From assembly GCA_015068555.1 (NCBI GenBank), contig SVKI01000009.1:1-52612 (forward strand): a stretch of DNA of 52,612 bases, given 5' to 3'. The stretch comes from Oscillospiraceae bacterium. Lineage in GTDB: Bacteria; Bacillota; Clostridia; UBA1381; UBA9506. The translations under genes were made by a program, and so were the position numbers. Below are positions 1 through 7,617 of the stretch, in pieces (position 1 is the first letter of the stretch; every line of letters begins with the position of its first letter). The notes beneath the pieces were generated by a model. It was not told where the DNA came from and made no database searches. It was given only the letters and a program-made list of their open reading frames with translations.

Positions 1-996
1 ATTTGCGCCTATTGCCGCTTTTGCCACACTCAGGCGTCCGGGAATATTAACAGGAAATGTTACAGTACCAGATTCGCCATTACAAAAGATTGTAGCTGTC
101 AAAGTGACTAATGTATCCCCATCAGGAATAGTTACTGCACCGGTATTTGGGTCTACACACGCACTATCAGAAGTCCATTCAATTCTGGTTTTTCCACTCT
201 TACCGATTTTGGGGAGATTGAGATTTTGTCCGTTAGTGTAAATGACATTTAACGCTTCTTTGTCTTCTGCCACATACTCCGCATCCGTTTTGCCTTCTTC
301 CGTTACAGTAACAATACAAACGGGAGGTACAATGTATGAACCGTCAAATTTAGCAGAAACCGTATATGTACCACCTTCTTCAAACGACAGAGAAACATTA
401 CCCTCGGCATCGGTTATCTTATCCGAAACCTCTACGCCATCAATAGTAATAACTGCACCGGAAAAAGGAGAATTTCCTGAATGCCCTGCCTTAGTAAGAG
501 TTAAATCCAAAGTATCGCCACTGGCAACCGTTGCAGTCGTTTTATCAAAAAATGTGTATGCGTCAGACCAGCCTGTGGCATCCTGATAGAACCAAAAAAC
601 GAGATGCGCTCCATCTTCAACGGGATCTGTCAGGCCCATCGCATAGTTGTTATTATTATAATAGCTGACACGATCAGATTCAACGCCCCAAAATTTTGTG
701 ATGGAGGTGTACGAAGGCATCTGAGTTGTTCTGTAACCACTCGATCCGTCTATGTAATATGTCTCATGTAAGTTGATAAATGCTCCATCAATCGTTGGAG
801 ACTGACTCTCTAATGTAACCGGAACATACGCCATTGTCTCGTTGTTTTTTCCGGTTGTAAATTCTCCGTTTCTTATCACGCTGGCATAAACTGTAATGCT
901 GTCTGCCGCCATAACCCCCACAGGCAGAAACGACATAAGCATTGTGAATGCTAATAAAACAGCCGCAAAACTTTTAAATCCTTTTTTTAATTTCAA
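1..996 (-). CDS. Secreted protein with DUF4430-like region and bacterial Ig-like domain, 3' end outside window
   Basis: An open frame of 332 codons begins at a TTG (996-994) and runs off the left edge without a stop. An AGGAA sequence lies just upstream of the start. Residues 1-31 form a clear signal peptide: a KLKKG basic start, a hydrophobic core and cleavage after VMAA. Residues about 35-160 contain a GLTDPVEDGAHLVFWFYQD stretch that resembles DUF4430 (transcobalamin-like) surface proteins. This is followed by a carboxypeptidase-regulatory-like beta domain, and then an atrophied Ig-like (aBig) domain near residues 255-320. The gene lies behind a cobalamin riboswitch and terminator, so I infer a role in capturing or handling corrinoids at the cell surface. 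The fold assignments are by eye; secretion and the riboswitch link are firm. Confidence 0.75.
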   Translation of the reverse strand, partial: MKLKKGFKSFAAVLLAFTMLMSFLPVGVMAADSITVYASVIRNGEFTTGKNNETMAYVPVTLESQSPTIDGAFINLHETYYIDGSSGYRTTQMPSYTSITKFWGVESDRVSYYNNNNYAMGLTDPVEDGAHLVFWFYQDATGWSDAYTFFDKTTATVASGDTLDLTLTKAGHSGNSPFSGAVITIDGVEVSDKITDAEGNVSLSFEEGGTYTVSAKFDGSYIVPPVCIVTVTEEGKTDAEYVAEDKEALNVIYTNGQNLNLPKIGKSGKTRIEWTSDSACVDPNTGAVTIPDGDTLVTLTATIFCNGESGTVTFPVNIPGRLSVAKAAIGAN

Positions 997-1060
997 TTTG
1001 ATTCATTCCTTTCAATTCATCACTTTTATTGCTTGCGTTTTCACCTCCGTAGCCGCAGGC

Positions 1061-1103
1061 AATAAAAAAACTGCGGCAATTTTTCTTTGAAAAATTACCA
1101 CAG
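1061..1103 (-). terminator. Intrinsic terminator in riboswitch expression platform
   Basis: A 15-bp stem (1071-1085 with 1089-1103, two G-U pairs) is followed on the minus strand by an uninterrupted run of seven T (1070-1064). It sits between the cobalamin aptamer and the secreted-protein start at 996, where a ligand-controlled terminator is expected. Confidence 0.85.
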
Positions 1104-1142
1104 CTGAGTTTTTCTGTGATGAATCACAATTCAGATGAGAAA

Positions 1143-1162
1143 ATGGGGCAAAGCCCCAAAAT
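1143..1162 (-). terminator. Short GGGGC hairpin after cobalamin aptamer
   Basis: GGGGC-TTT-GCCCC is followed by TTTT on the minus strand, between the aptamer and the stronger terminator at 1061-1103. It could be a second expression-platform hairpin or an anti-terminator partner. Its role is unclear. Confidence 0.45.
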
Positions 1163-1227
1163 TACTTTCAGCACCTCAATCTGAAAACATCATTCCTATG
1201 CAAATGAGCACTTACGGAATAATATCA

Positions 1228-1445
1228 AAGCAGGTCTTGTGACTCGCACCATATAGACTAAAAAAGTCCGCATTTTTATATCCTGCCTTCTCAGTTTCCC
1301 AATGACTATCTTTCGATAACGGATATAAAAACATTCGATGCACACACCGACAGTTAACCGCAGGGGATTCTCACCCCATTCCCTTTACACCGATTATGCC
1401 TTGCAGATAGAGCCTTTACAGCATAACCGACACTCTGTGTGAATG
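1228..1445 (-). promoter_or_regulatory. Cobalamin riboswitch
   Basis: On the minus strand the conserved pieces occur in order. These are a peripheral stem (GGTTATGC ... GCATAATC), GGGAATGGGGTGAGAATCCCC, TGCGGTTAACTGTCGG, then AGTCATTGGGAAACTGAGAAGGC-like sequence at about 1295-1317, and finally GAGTCACAAGACCTGC at 1230-1245. This matches the cobalamin family core, including the AGTCA...GACCTGC 3' end. It lies upstream of the secreted protein ending at 996 and is separated from it by terminators, so transcriptional control by B12 is expected. Confidence 0.92.
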
Positions 1446-1548
1446 TATTCAATTAAAAATATCATATTCCCTGCACTTCCGGTGTACTGTGTCTATGACA
1501 AAATTCTGCATAGAATAGCATTTTAACAAGGAAACGATATTTTATTAT

Positions 1549-1577
1549 ATTGTATCGTAAGACCAATAAAAAGTCAA
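1549..1577 (-). promoter_or_regulatory. Sigma-A promoter for riboswitch transcript
   Basis: On the minus strand, TTGACT (1577-1572) is separated by 17 nt from TACAAT (1554-1549). The predicted start is about 100 nt upstream of the cobalamin aptamer. Confidence 0.7.
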
Positions 1578-1723
1578 TACACAAAGCAAATATTATTTCT
1601 AATATATGCTTTATTATATTAACTACTTTTACCCCTCTTTTCTCTGCATTGTCACGGTATTCTTCATCCCGCTCTTTTTGCTATTAAATACTGCAATCAA
1701 AGGATTTGACTTATCGACCGTGT

Positions 1724-2419
1724 TCATTCCTGCTTTAAAAAATCCATGGGATTGAGAAAGCCATCACCTTGCAAAATTGCAAAGTGCACATGTGCTTCTT
1801 CGAGCATTTCAGCCGCCGCACTGTCTCCCACAGCGCCGATACATTGCCCTTTTTCCACCCGGTCGCCTTCGTGCACCATTTCCGTCGAGGCTAAATTCTG
1901 ATACAGGCTTTGATAATCTCCTTCATGCTGCAGAATAATGGTGTGTCCCATCAGCGGATCCTTAAAGGTTTTTGTCACAACGCCATCTGCACAGGCTTTC
2001 ACTTCTTCCCCTGTTTCGGCTTTTATGTCAAGTCCTTCGTGCACTCTCCAATCACCCATGGTTTTTGAAAAAAGAAGTGCATCTTTTGAAAAAGGAACTG
2101 CCACAGTTCCAGGGCAAGGCATCATCACAGTAAACGGTTCTTTTTTCACGGCTTTTTCTGCCTGTTGCGCCGAAGCTTTTTCAATCTGCTTTTCTATTTT
2201 AGCAGGCGGAGTGGCTTCGGCAGGCTCTTGGGTCGGTGAAAATACAGGCAAGTTTGATTGAATCGGTAACTCTGTCTGATTTGTTATCTGCTCGGTCACC
2301 TGCATAACGCGCAGGGAAGAAAAAAGCCCTGCTAATCCTACAATAGCAACGATTCCCACCCCTATGTAAGAGGCCGGTGAGAATCGTTGCTTTTTTTGTG
2401 CTTGTTTTGTCTGTTTCAT
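1724..2419 (-). CDS. spoIIQ: M23/LytM peptidase, SpoIIQ-like forespore protein
   Basis: This 231-residue protein has a short cytoplasmic tail and one transmembrane segment (about residues 17-36), then a low-complexity linker and a C-terminal LytM (M23) domain. The domain keeps the zinc ligands as RVHEGLDI (HxxxD) and HVHF. This is the architecture of SpoIIQ, the forespore protein that pairs with SpoIIIAH across the septum during engulfment. Clostridial SpoIIQ often keeps active-site residues that Bacillus lost. A sigma-F-like promoter lies directly upstream, which supports forespore expression. murA, a common neighbour of spoIIQ in Clostridia, is 1.6 kb away. A generic M23 endopeptidase is the alternative. 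RBS AAAGGAG precedes the ATG. Confidence 0.75.
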   Translation of the reverse strand: MKQTKQAQKKQRFSPASYIGVGIVAIVGLAGLFSSLRVMQVTEQITNQTELPIQSNLPVFSPTQEPAEATPPAKIEKQIEKASAQQAEKAVKKEPFTVMMPCPGTVAVPFSKDALLFSKTMGDWRVHEGLDIKAETGEEVKACADGVVTKTFKDPLMGHTIILQHEGDYQSLYQNLASTEMVHEGDRVEKGQCIGAVGDSAAAEMLEEAHVHFAILQGDGFLNPMDFLKQE

Positions 2420-2437
2420 ATCATTCTCCTTTCCTGG

Positions 2438-2467
2438 TTAGTTTTTCTTAAAACAAAAAAATTATGC
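2438..2467 (-). promoter_or_regulatory. Sigma-F-like promoter of spoIIQ
   Basis: On the minus strand, GCATA (2467-2463) is followed after 14 nt by AGAAAAACTA. That sequence fits the sigma-F -10 pattern GGHRANAHT at all but the first position. It is 19 nt upstream of the spoIIQ start and spoIIQ is a classical sigma-F gene. Confidence 0.6.
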
Positions 2468-2544
2468 ACCCTTTTTGCCGTGTATATTCTAAAAAGGAGA
2501 AAGCGTTTATATAGTAATAGTAATCCAGTCAAGGAGTGATATGA

Positions 2545-3468
2545 TTGCATATAATTAGTACAACACGCCCTTATTCATACGAGGTGCTGCAGAATGACAT
2601 TTCTTTCCTGCTTGGCGAATATCCGTTTTTGCGTTCCTTTTCTATCGGGCAATCCGTTATGGGTAAAGAGATTCACTGCCTGCAATGGGGGCAGGGAGAG
2701 AAAAAACTGTTTTTAAACGGCGCACATCACGCCATGGAATGGATCACCTCCCTGCTGCTTATGAAGCTTTTAGAAACTCTTTCTTATCACCACAATAACC
2801 ACACTGCTATTGGCATGCTTAACTTGCACGAGATGTTCCACGACTTATCCATCGTTATGTGCCCCATGGTGAACCCCGACGGTGTCAACCTGCAAATCCA
2901 CGGCTTGGGGAATGAACATACGCCCCTTCAGAAAACGCGGCTTAAAGCCTGGAACGGTGATAGCACAAACTTTAGCACATGGCAGGCCAACATCAACGGC
3001 GTTGACCTCAATCATAATTATGATGCTGATTTTGAAAAAGGCCTCTTTGCTCAACACCAGTTGGGCATCTATGGCCCCGCTCCCACCCGCAACAGCGGTA
3101 ATGAACCGGAAAGTGAGCCGGAATCAAAGGCTCTTGCCGAGTTCACCCGCTCCTTCAGGCCTCACATTGCCGTAGCCTATCACAGTCAGGGTAAAGAAAT
3201 CTATTTTGATTTTAACCAAAAAGCCGCAAAAACCTCACAAAAGCTGGCAGAAGAATTAGCAGAAATCGGTGGTTATACAGTGGAACAACCAGGCGGCATG
3301 GCAGATTTTTCAGGCTATAAGGATTGGGTTATAACAGAGTTTGGCATACCTGCTTTTACAATTGAAGTCGGTATGGGTAAAAATCCCCTGCCCCTCTCTC
3401 AGTTTGACGAAATTTATGAAGATAACCTGAATATGCTACTGCACATCATGCGGTTTTTTAAATCATAA
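2545..3468 (+). CDS. M14 zinc carboxypeptidase, gamma-D-glutamyl-diamino acid endopeptidase type
   Basis: This is a 307-residue M14 metallopeptidase. The zinc motif is HHAMEW (HxxE), with the third ligand His in AYHSQG. Substrate-binding VDLNHN and the catalytic Glu in FTIEVGMG are also present. Relatives cleave the gamma-D-Glu-diaminopimelate bond in peptidoglycan peptides, during recycling or sporulation. There is no signal peptide, so it probably acts in the cytoplasm or forespore. The start is a TTG with AAGGAG eight nt upstream; the nearby ATG at 2541 opens a five-codon dead end, so the TTG is required. It ends at a strong bidirectional terminator. Confidence 0.88.
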   Translation: MHIISTTRPYSYEVLQNDISFLLGEYPFLRSFSIGQSVMGKEIHCLQWGQGEKKLFLNGAHHAMEWITSLLLMKLLETLSYHHNNHTAIGMLNLHEMFHDLSIVMCPMVNPDGVNLQIHGLGNEHTPLQKTRLKAWNGDSTNFSTWQANINGVDLNHNYDADFEKGLFAQHQLGIYGPAPTRNSGNEPESEPESKALAEFTRSFRPHIAVAYHSQGKEIYFDFNQKAAKTSQKLAEELAEIGGYTVEQPGGMADFSGYKDWVITEFGIPAFTIEVGMGKNPLPLSQFDEIYEDNLNMLLHIMRFFKS

Positions 3469-3486
3469 GTTTAATATTTTCGTTAT

Positions 3487-3527
3487 ATACAAAAGGAGTT
3501 GCCGCGCTTCAGCAACTCCTTTTGTAT
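3487..3527. terminator. Bidirectional terminator
   Basis: ACAAAAGGAGTTGC (3489-3502) pairs perfectly with GCAACTCCTTTTGT (3512-3525). The A/T flanks serve both the M14 gene (+) and the zinc-ribbon gene (-). Confidence 0.9.
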
Positions 3528-3542
3528 CTCTCTATTATTTTA

Positions 3543-3896
3543 TTATGCTTCAAATTTTGCACCACATGCCGAGCAAAATCCTGCTGTTTCTTCACATATT
3601 TTGCCACAGGAAGCACAAATTTTCTTCGCCGTCAGCTCCGCCACATTGGCCTCAAGCTCACTGATTTTTTCCTTTAATGTATCAATGTGAGCAATGATTT
3701 CTTCGGCATCTTCTGATGGTTTATCATCACTTTTTGCCATTAAGTATACCAATTCGCCCAATTTTACAAATTCCGCCTGCACCTCGTTCTGCGTGCCGGC
3801 GATTGCCATTTTCAGCTTAGTTACCTCTAACAGCTCTCCTGATTTTTTTACCGCGGTGTTCATTGTTTTTTTCAAATCAGCCAAAATTTTTTCCAT
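3543..3896 (-). CDS. Coiled-coil protein with C-terminal zinc ribbon
   Basis: This is a small cytoplasmic protein of 117 residues. Residues 1-90 are Lys/Glu-rich and predicted helical or coiled coil. The C-terminus is a zinc ribbon of the form CASCGK...CSACG (two CxxC pairs). The start was set at the ATG at 3896 because GGAAGGGAG lies eight nt upstream; the longer frame has no ribosome binding site. Such proteins are common in Clostridia and usually annotated only as zinc-ribbon domain proteins. No function can be assigned. Confidence 0.8.
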   Translation of the reverse strand: MEKILADLKKTMNTAVKKSGELLEVTKLKMAIAGTQNEVQAEFVKLGELVYLMAKSDDKPSEDAEEIIAHIDTLKEKISELEANVAELTAKKICASCGKICEETAGFCSACGAKFEA

Positions 3897-4048
3897 ATAT
3901 GGCACTCCCTTCCGCATAAAGAATTTTACTACTTTCATTATATACAAATTATTTGCAAAAAACAATATGTTTTCTCAATTTTTGTTTTGTATGTTCCCGC
4001 AGCATTCGGCAATACTTGTATTAAGAATGCAAAACAAGGATGAAAACG

Positions 4049-5296
4049 ATGAAAAAATTTATCATTCACGGCCATAAACCGCTTTGCGGAACCGTTTGGA
4101 TTGCCGGCGCCAAAAATGCCGCTCTCCCCATTTTAGCTGCCACCCTTCTTACAAATCAGCCGGTCACTCTTCGCAACATACCGCACCTGACAGACATCAG
4201 CGTTATGTATGAGATTTTAACTGAACTTGGTTGCACGATTCATCAAACGACCGATGGCGTAACTGTTTCTGCCAAAACCATCAACCGCCAAACAATCCCC
4301 GATTTTCTTGCCGGCCGCCTGCGTGGCTCCATTTTGATGATGGGTCCTCTTCTCGCCCGCACCGGACATGTTCGCATATCCATGCCCGGCGGATGTGCCA
4401 TTGGCGCCCGACCGATTGATCTGCACATCAAAGGCTTGATTGCCTTAGGAGCGCAATGCAAAAACAGCCACGGTTTTCTTGATCTTACAGCAAAAAAACT
4501 GGTTGGTTCTAAAATCTACTTAGATTTTCCAAGCGTTGGTGCAACAGAAAACATACTCTGCGCTTCCGTTTTAGCGCAGGGTGTTACCGTTATCCAGAAC
4601 GCCGCCACCGAGCCTGAAATTATAGACCTTGCAAATTTTTTAAACTGTCTTGGTGCTAAGATTGCCGGTGCCGGAACAGATACCATTATGATTAATGGCG
4701 TTTCCTGCCTACGGGGTACCAATTACACGATTATGTCTGATCGCATAGAGGCCGGCACCATGTTAACGGCCGCCGCTGCAACTCATGGCGAGGTGACCGT
4801 TTTGGGCATTGTGCCTGCACACATAAACCCGCTCACGGCCAAGCTGCGCGAAATGAATCACACCTTACAAATTGAGGAAGATTCCGCCACCATCTCCGCG
4901 GCAAAGATGGCCCGCGCAGTCGATATAAAAACTCTTCCCTTTCCCGGATTCCCCACCGATATGCAGGCACAGGTAACCAGCCTGCTGGCCGTCTCTGAAG
5001 GAACCTGCATTATCACCGAAACAATTTTCGAAAATCGCTTTATGCACATCGGCGAATTGGTCAGGATGGGCGCTAACATCAAGGTTACAGGGCGTTCTGC
5101 TGTAATTGAAGGAAAAAAACATCTCGTCGGAACACGTGTCCGTGCAACTGACCTTCGTGCCGGTGCGGCTTTGGTGATTGCTGGCCTTGCCGCCATAGGC
5201 GACACCGAAATTTCAGATGTTTATCACATTGAAAGGGGTTACGACCGTCTTGACGAAAAACTGCGCAAATTAGGCGCCGAAATTTATCCCTGTTAA
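4049..5296 (+). CDS. murA: UDP-N-acetylglucosamine 1-carboxyvinyltransferase
   Basis: MurA transfers enolpyruvate from PEP to UDP-GlcNAc, the first committed step of peptidoglycan synthesis, in the cytoplasm. The 415-residue protein has the EPT fold signature throughout. The substrate-binding motif GAKNAALPI is at residues 18-26, and the catalytic, fosfomycin-reactive Cys is in PGGCAIGARPID. The start was taken at 4049 because AAGGA overlaps the earlier in-frame ATG at 4040 and is well spaced for 4049. In Clostridia a murA copy is often near spoIID/spoIIQ, and the SpoIIQ-like gene here is close by, although spoIID is not in the window. Confidence 0.96.
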   Translation: MKKFIIHGHKPLCGTVWIAGAKNAALPILAATLLTNQPVTLRNIPHLTDISVMYEILTELGCTIHQTTDGVTVSAKTINRQTIPDFLAGRLRGSILMMGPLLARTGHVRISMPGGCAIGARPIDLHIKGLIALGAQCKNSHGFLDLTAKKLVGSKIYLDFPSVGATENILCASVLAQGVTVIQNAATEPEIIDLANFLNCLGAKIAGAGTDTIMINGVSCLRGTNYTIMSDRIEAGTMLTAAAATHGEVTVLGIVPAHINPLTAKLREMNHTLQIEEDSATISAAKMARAVDIKTLPFPGFPTDMQAQVTSLLAVSEGTCIITETIFENRFMHIGELVRMGANIKVTGRSAVIEGKKHLVGTRVRATDLRAGAALVIAGLAAIGDTEISDVYHIERGYDRLDEKLRKLGAEIYPC

Positions 5297-5321
5297 AATA
5301 CACATTTCTGATAAAAAAACA

Positions 5322-5350
5322 TTGATTTTTCATTAAAAATGCGATACAAT
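5322..5350 (+). promoter_or_regulatory. Sigma-A promoter of mgtE leader
   Basis: TTGATT (5322-5327) is separated by 17 nt from TACAAT (5345-5350). The predicted start near 5357 gives a leader of about 130 nt before mgtE. Confidence 0.75.
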
Positions 5351-5385
5351 AATAAGATGAATAATCTTGGTAAGGAGGCGTTTTT

Positions 5386-5457
5386 ATGGATACTGTTCCC
5401 GGGCGAAGTGCTAATATGAATATTGATACAACAAGGGAACGTATTTGTTGCGCCTGA
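5386..5457 (+). CDS. Leader peptide (23 aa) upstream of mgtE
   Basis: A 23-codon ORF (MDTVPGRSANMNIDTTRERI then CCA) has a near-perfect ribosome binding site, AAGGAGG at 5372-5378, seven nt before its ATG. It ends 32 nt before the mgtE start and begins about 30 nt into the predicted transcript. GTTCCC within codons 4-5 and GGGAACG within codons 17-19 are complementary to each other. The second is also complementary to CGTTCCC at 5469-5475, which in turn pairs with GGAACG over the mgtE ribosome binding site. The peptide is therefore likely a translational attenuator, not a functional protein. It has not been seen elsewhere by me; conservation would need to be tested. Confidence 0.7.
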   Translation: MDTVPGRSANMNIDTTRERICCA

Positions 5458-5466
5458 TTCTTTTGA

Positions 5467-5488
5467 TGCGTTCCCGGAAAGGAACGCA
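5467..5488 (+). promoter_or_regulatory. Hairpin overlapping the mgtE ribosome binding site
   Basis: TGCGTTCC (5467-5474) pairs with GGAACGCA (5481-5488) around the loop CGGAAA. The mgtE Shine-Dalgarno AAAGGA (5478-5483) lies in the loop and 3' arm. The ATG is two nt beyond the stem. Alternative pairing of CGTTCCC with GGGAACG (5435-5441) would open it. Confidence 0.75.
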
Positions 5489-5489
5489 C

Positions 5490-6857
5490 ATGGAAGAAAC
5501 AATGATGATAGAAGAAACCTTGGTAGACATTGTAAAAGGTCTTCTTGCAAATAACCAATACGGAAAAATCCGCTCTATGCTCCTCGATATGAACTATGTT
5601 GATATCGAGTCCCTTTTGGCTGAATTTCCTTCCGATGAAATGTTGCGTATTTTCCGCATGCTGGCCAAAGAAACGGCAGCTGAAGTTTTCACCGAAATGG
5701 ACAGCGACATGCAGCAATATATCATCGAATCTATCACCGACACGGAAGTTGGCCGAATTATGGATGAACTGTTTATGGACGATACGGTTGACTTTTTGGA
5801 GGAAATGCCCGCCAACGTGGTCAGACGCGTTTTGGCCAATACTGACGAAACCACAAGAAAGACTATTAACCAACTGCTGCAATATCCTGATGACTGTGCC
5901 GGCAGCATCATGACAACAGAGTTTGTGGATTTAAAACGCGAAACCACCGCTGAGGAGGCCTTGCGCCACATTCGGAAGACCGGCATTGATAAAGAAACTA
6001 TTAACACCTGCTATGTGCTGAGTCCGCAGCGCCATTTAGAGGGCGTCGTCTCTATCCGTACACTGATTTTAAGCAAGCCGGAAACGACCATGGCAGAAAT
6101 TATGGATACAAACGTCAAGCAGATTCATACGCTTGATGACCAGGAAACAACAGCATACCTCTTCCGCAAATATGACCTTTTGTCTATGCCTGTTGTAGAT
6201 AAAGAAAACCGCCTCGTCGGCATCATCACCATCGATGATATCGTGGACGTTATCGAGCAGGAAAACACCGAAGACTTCCACAAAATGGCAGCCATGACGC
6301 CGACGGAAGAACCCTATTTAAAAACCGGTGTGTTCACCCTGGTGAAAAATCGTGTGACCTGGCTTTTGGTGCTCATGATTTCCGCCACCGTAACGGGCAT
6401 GATCATTCGCCACTTTGAAGGGGCATTAAGCCAGGTTGTTGCACTAACCTCGTACATCCCCATGCTGACGGGAACGGCAGGTAACGCCGGCGCCCAATCC
6501 TCAACAATGATTATACGAAGCCTGGCCCTGAACGAACTGAGTTTTCGCGATATCACACGGGTTATGTGGAAGGAATGCCGCGTTGGTGCTTCCATTGCCC
6601 TCGTTTTATCCATTGTCAATTTAGCACGCATCATGATTTTTGACAATGTATCCTTCCCCGTTGCATTAACGGTTTGCACCAGCTTGTTCTGCATTGTAAC
6701 ACTGGCGAAAATCATTGGCGGTATGTTGCCCATTTTAGCCGAAAAAATACATTTAGACCCCGTGGTAATGGCAAGCCCGATTATCACCACTATTTTAGAT
6801 GCCATTTCGTTGATTATTTACTTCCGGTTTGCAACCATGTTGTTAGGCATTGCATAA
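5490..6857 (+). CDS. mgtE: Magnesium transporter MgtE
   Basis: MgtE is a dimeric inner-membrane Mg2+ channel gated by cytoplasmic magnesium. The 455-residue protein has the N-terminal superhelical MgtE_N domain (about 10-125), two CBS domains (about 135-255, including SMPVVDKENRLVGIITIDDI) and a C-terminal membrane part of five helices. The signature PMLTGTAGNAGAQSST lines the pore. The start at 5490 follows AAAGGA. Translation appears to be gated by the upstream leader ORF and the hairpin over its ribosome binding site; no M-box consensus is visible. The next gene, yugP, follows 38 nt downstream. Confidence 0.96.
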   Translation: MEETMMIEETLVDIVKGLLANNQYGKIRSMLLDMNYVDIESLLAEFPSDEMLRIFRMLAKETAAEVFTEMDSDMQQYIIESITDTEVGRIMDELFMDDTVDFLEEMPANVVRRVLANTDETTRKTINQLLQYPDDCAGSIMTTEFVDLKRETTAEEALRHIRKTGIDKETINTCYVLSPQRHLEGVVSIRTLILSKPETTMAEIMDTNVKQIHTLDDQETTAYLFRKYDLLSMPVVDKENRLVGIITIDDIVDVIEQENTEDFHKMAAMTPTEEPYLKTGVFTLVKNRVTWLLVLMISATVTGMIIRHFEGALSQVVALTSYIPMLTGTAGNAGAQSSTMIIRSLALNELSFRDITRVMWKECRVGASIALVLSIVNLARIMIFDNVSFPVALTVCTSLFCIVTLAKIIGGMLPILAEKIHLDPVVMASPIITTILDAISLIIYFRFATMLLGIA

Positions 6858-6895
6858 GATACCATTAAAAAAGCCACGATAAAGGAGCTTTTATT

Positions 6896-7585
6896 ATGCC
6901 TTTTTTCTATTATGATTCTTACTATCTGGTATTGGTTTTGCCCGCCATTTTGATTGCTGCATTTGCACAAATCTCGGTGCAAAACACGTTTAAAAAATAT
7001 GAGAAGCAGTTAAGCATCGGTGGAAAAACCGCGGCTATGATTGTGCGTGAAATTTTAGATAAAAACGGGCTATATAATATTTCTGTCGAGCACGTCAGCG
7101 GTCATTTATCTGACCACTATGACCCTAAAAGCAATGTCATTCGCTTATCTGATTCTGTGTATAACAGCACCTCTGTTGCCTCAATCGGTGTTGCCGCGCA
7201 CGAGGCCGGCCATGCCGTGCAACACGCTGTGGGTTATGTGCCCATTCGTTTACGTAACTCGGTTTTGCCTGTGGCAAACTTGGGTTCTAAGCTTGCTGTG
7301 CCGATTATTTTAATTGGTATCATTATGAGCATGCAACCATTGGTTTCGATTGGTATTCTTTTGTTTTCAGCCCTGGTTCTATTTCAGCTGATTACACTGC
7401 CTGTAGAGTTTAACGCCAGTCGTCGTGCCATTACCACACTGCGTGAGGAAGGCATTTTAAATCCGGATGAGATACCGTCGGCTAAAAAGGTGCTGTCTGC
7501 TGCCGCCATGACCTATGTGGCCGCGGCGCTTGTTTCGGCCATGCAGCTGCTTAGATTGATTTTGATAAATCGAAAAAGAGATTAA
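6896..7585 (+). CDS. yugP: Zinc-dependent membrane peptidase, YugP family
   Basis: This 229-residue membrane protein belongs to the neutral zinc metallopeptidase family (Zn_peptidase_2). It has an N-terminal transmembrane helix, the zinc motif HEAGHAVQH (HExxH) around residue 102 and three further membrane segments toward the C-terminus. The downstream EFNASRRA motif is typical of the family. RBS AAGGAG precedes the ATG. The function in Bacillus is not well defined; it is probably an intramembrane or membrane-associated protease. It follows mgtE and may share its transcript. Confidence 0.9.
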   Translation: MPFFYYDSYYLVLVLPAILIAAFAQISVQNTFKKYEKQLSIGGKTAAMIVREILDKNGLYNISVEHVSGHLSDHYDPKSNVIRLSDSVYNSTSVASIGVAAHEAGHAVQHAVGYVPIRLRNSVLPVANLGSKLAVPIILIGIIMSMQPLVSIGILLFSALVLFQLITLPVEFNASRRAITTLREEGILNPDEIPSAKKVLSAAAMTYVAAALVSAMQLLRLILINRKRD

Positions 7586-7617
7586 CATAAATAAACAGCA
7601 AACAGGAGGACATTTTT

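Noticed and set aside
242-586. Plus-strand frame at the left end
   Set aside because: It is a shadow of the intact minus-strand secreted protein, whose 332 codons are open throughout with a good signal peptide.
5300-5490. M-box (ykoK) riboswitch before mgtE
   Set aside because: The conserved M-box core sequences are not present; the leader is better explained by a uORF and alternative stems.
5085-5882. Minus-strand 265-codon frame across murA/mgtE
   Set aside because: It overlaps two certain genes and a promoter and has a composition typical of an antisense frame.
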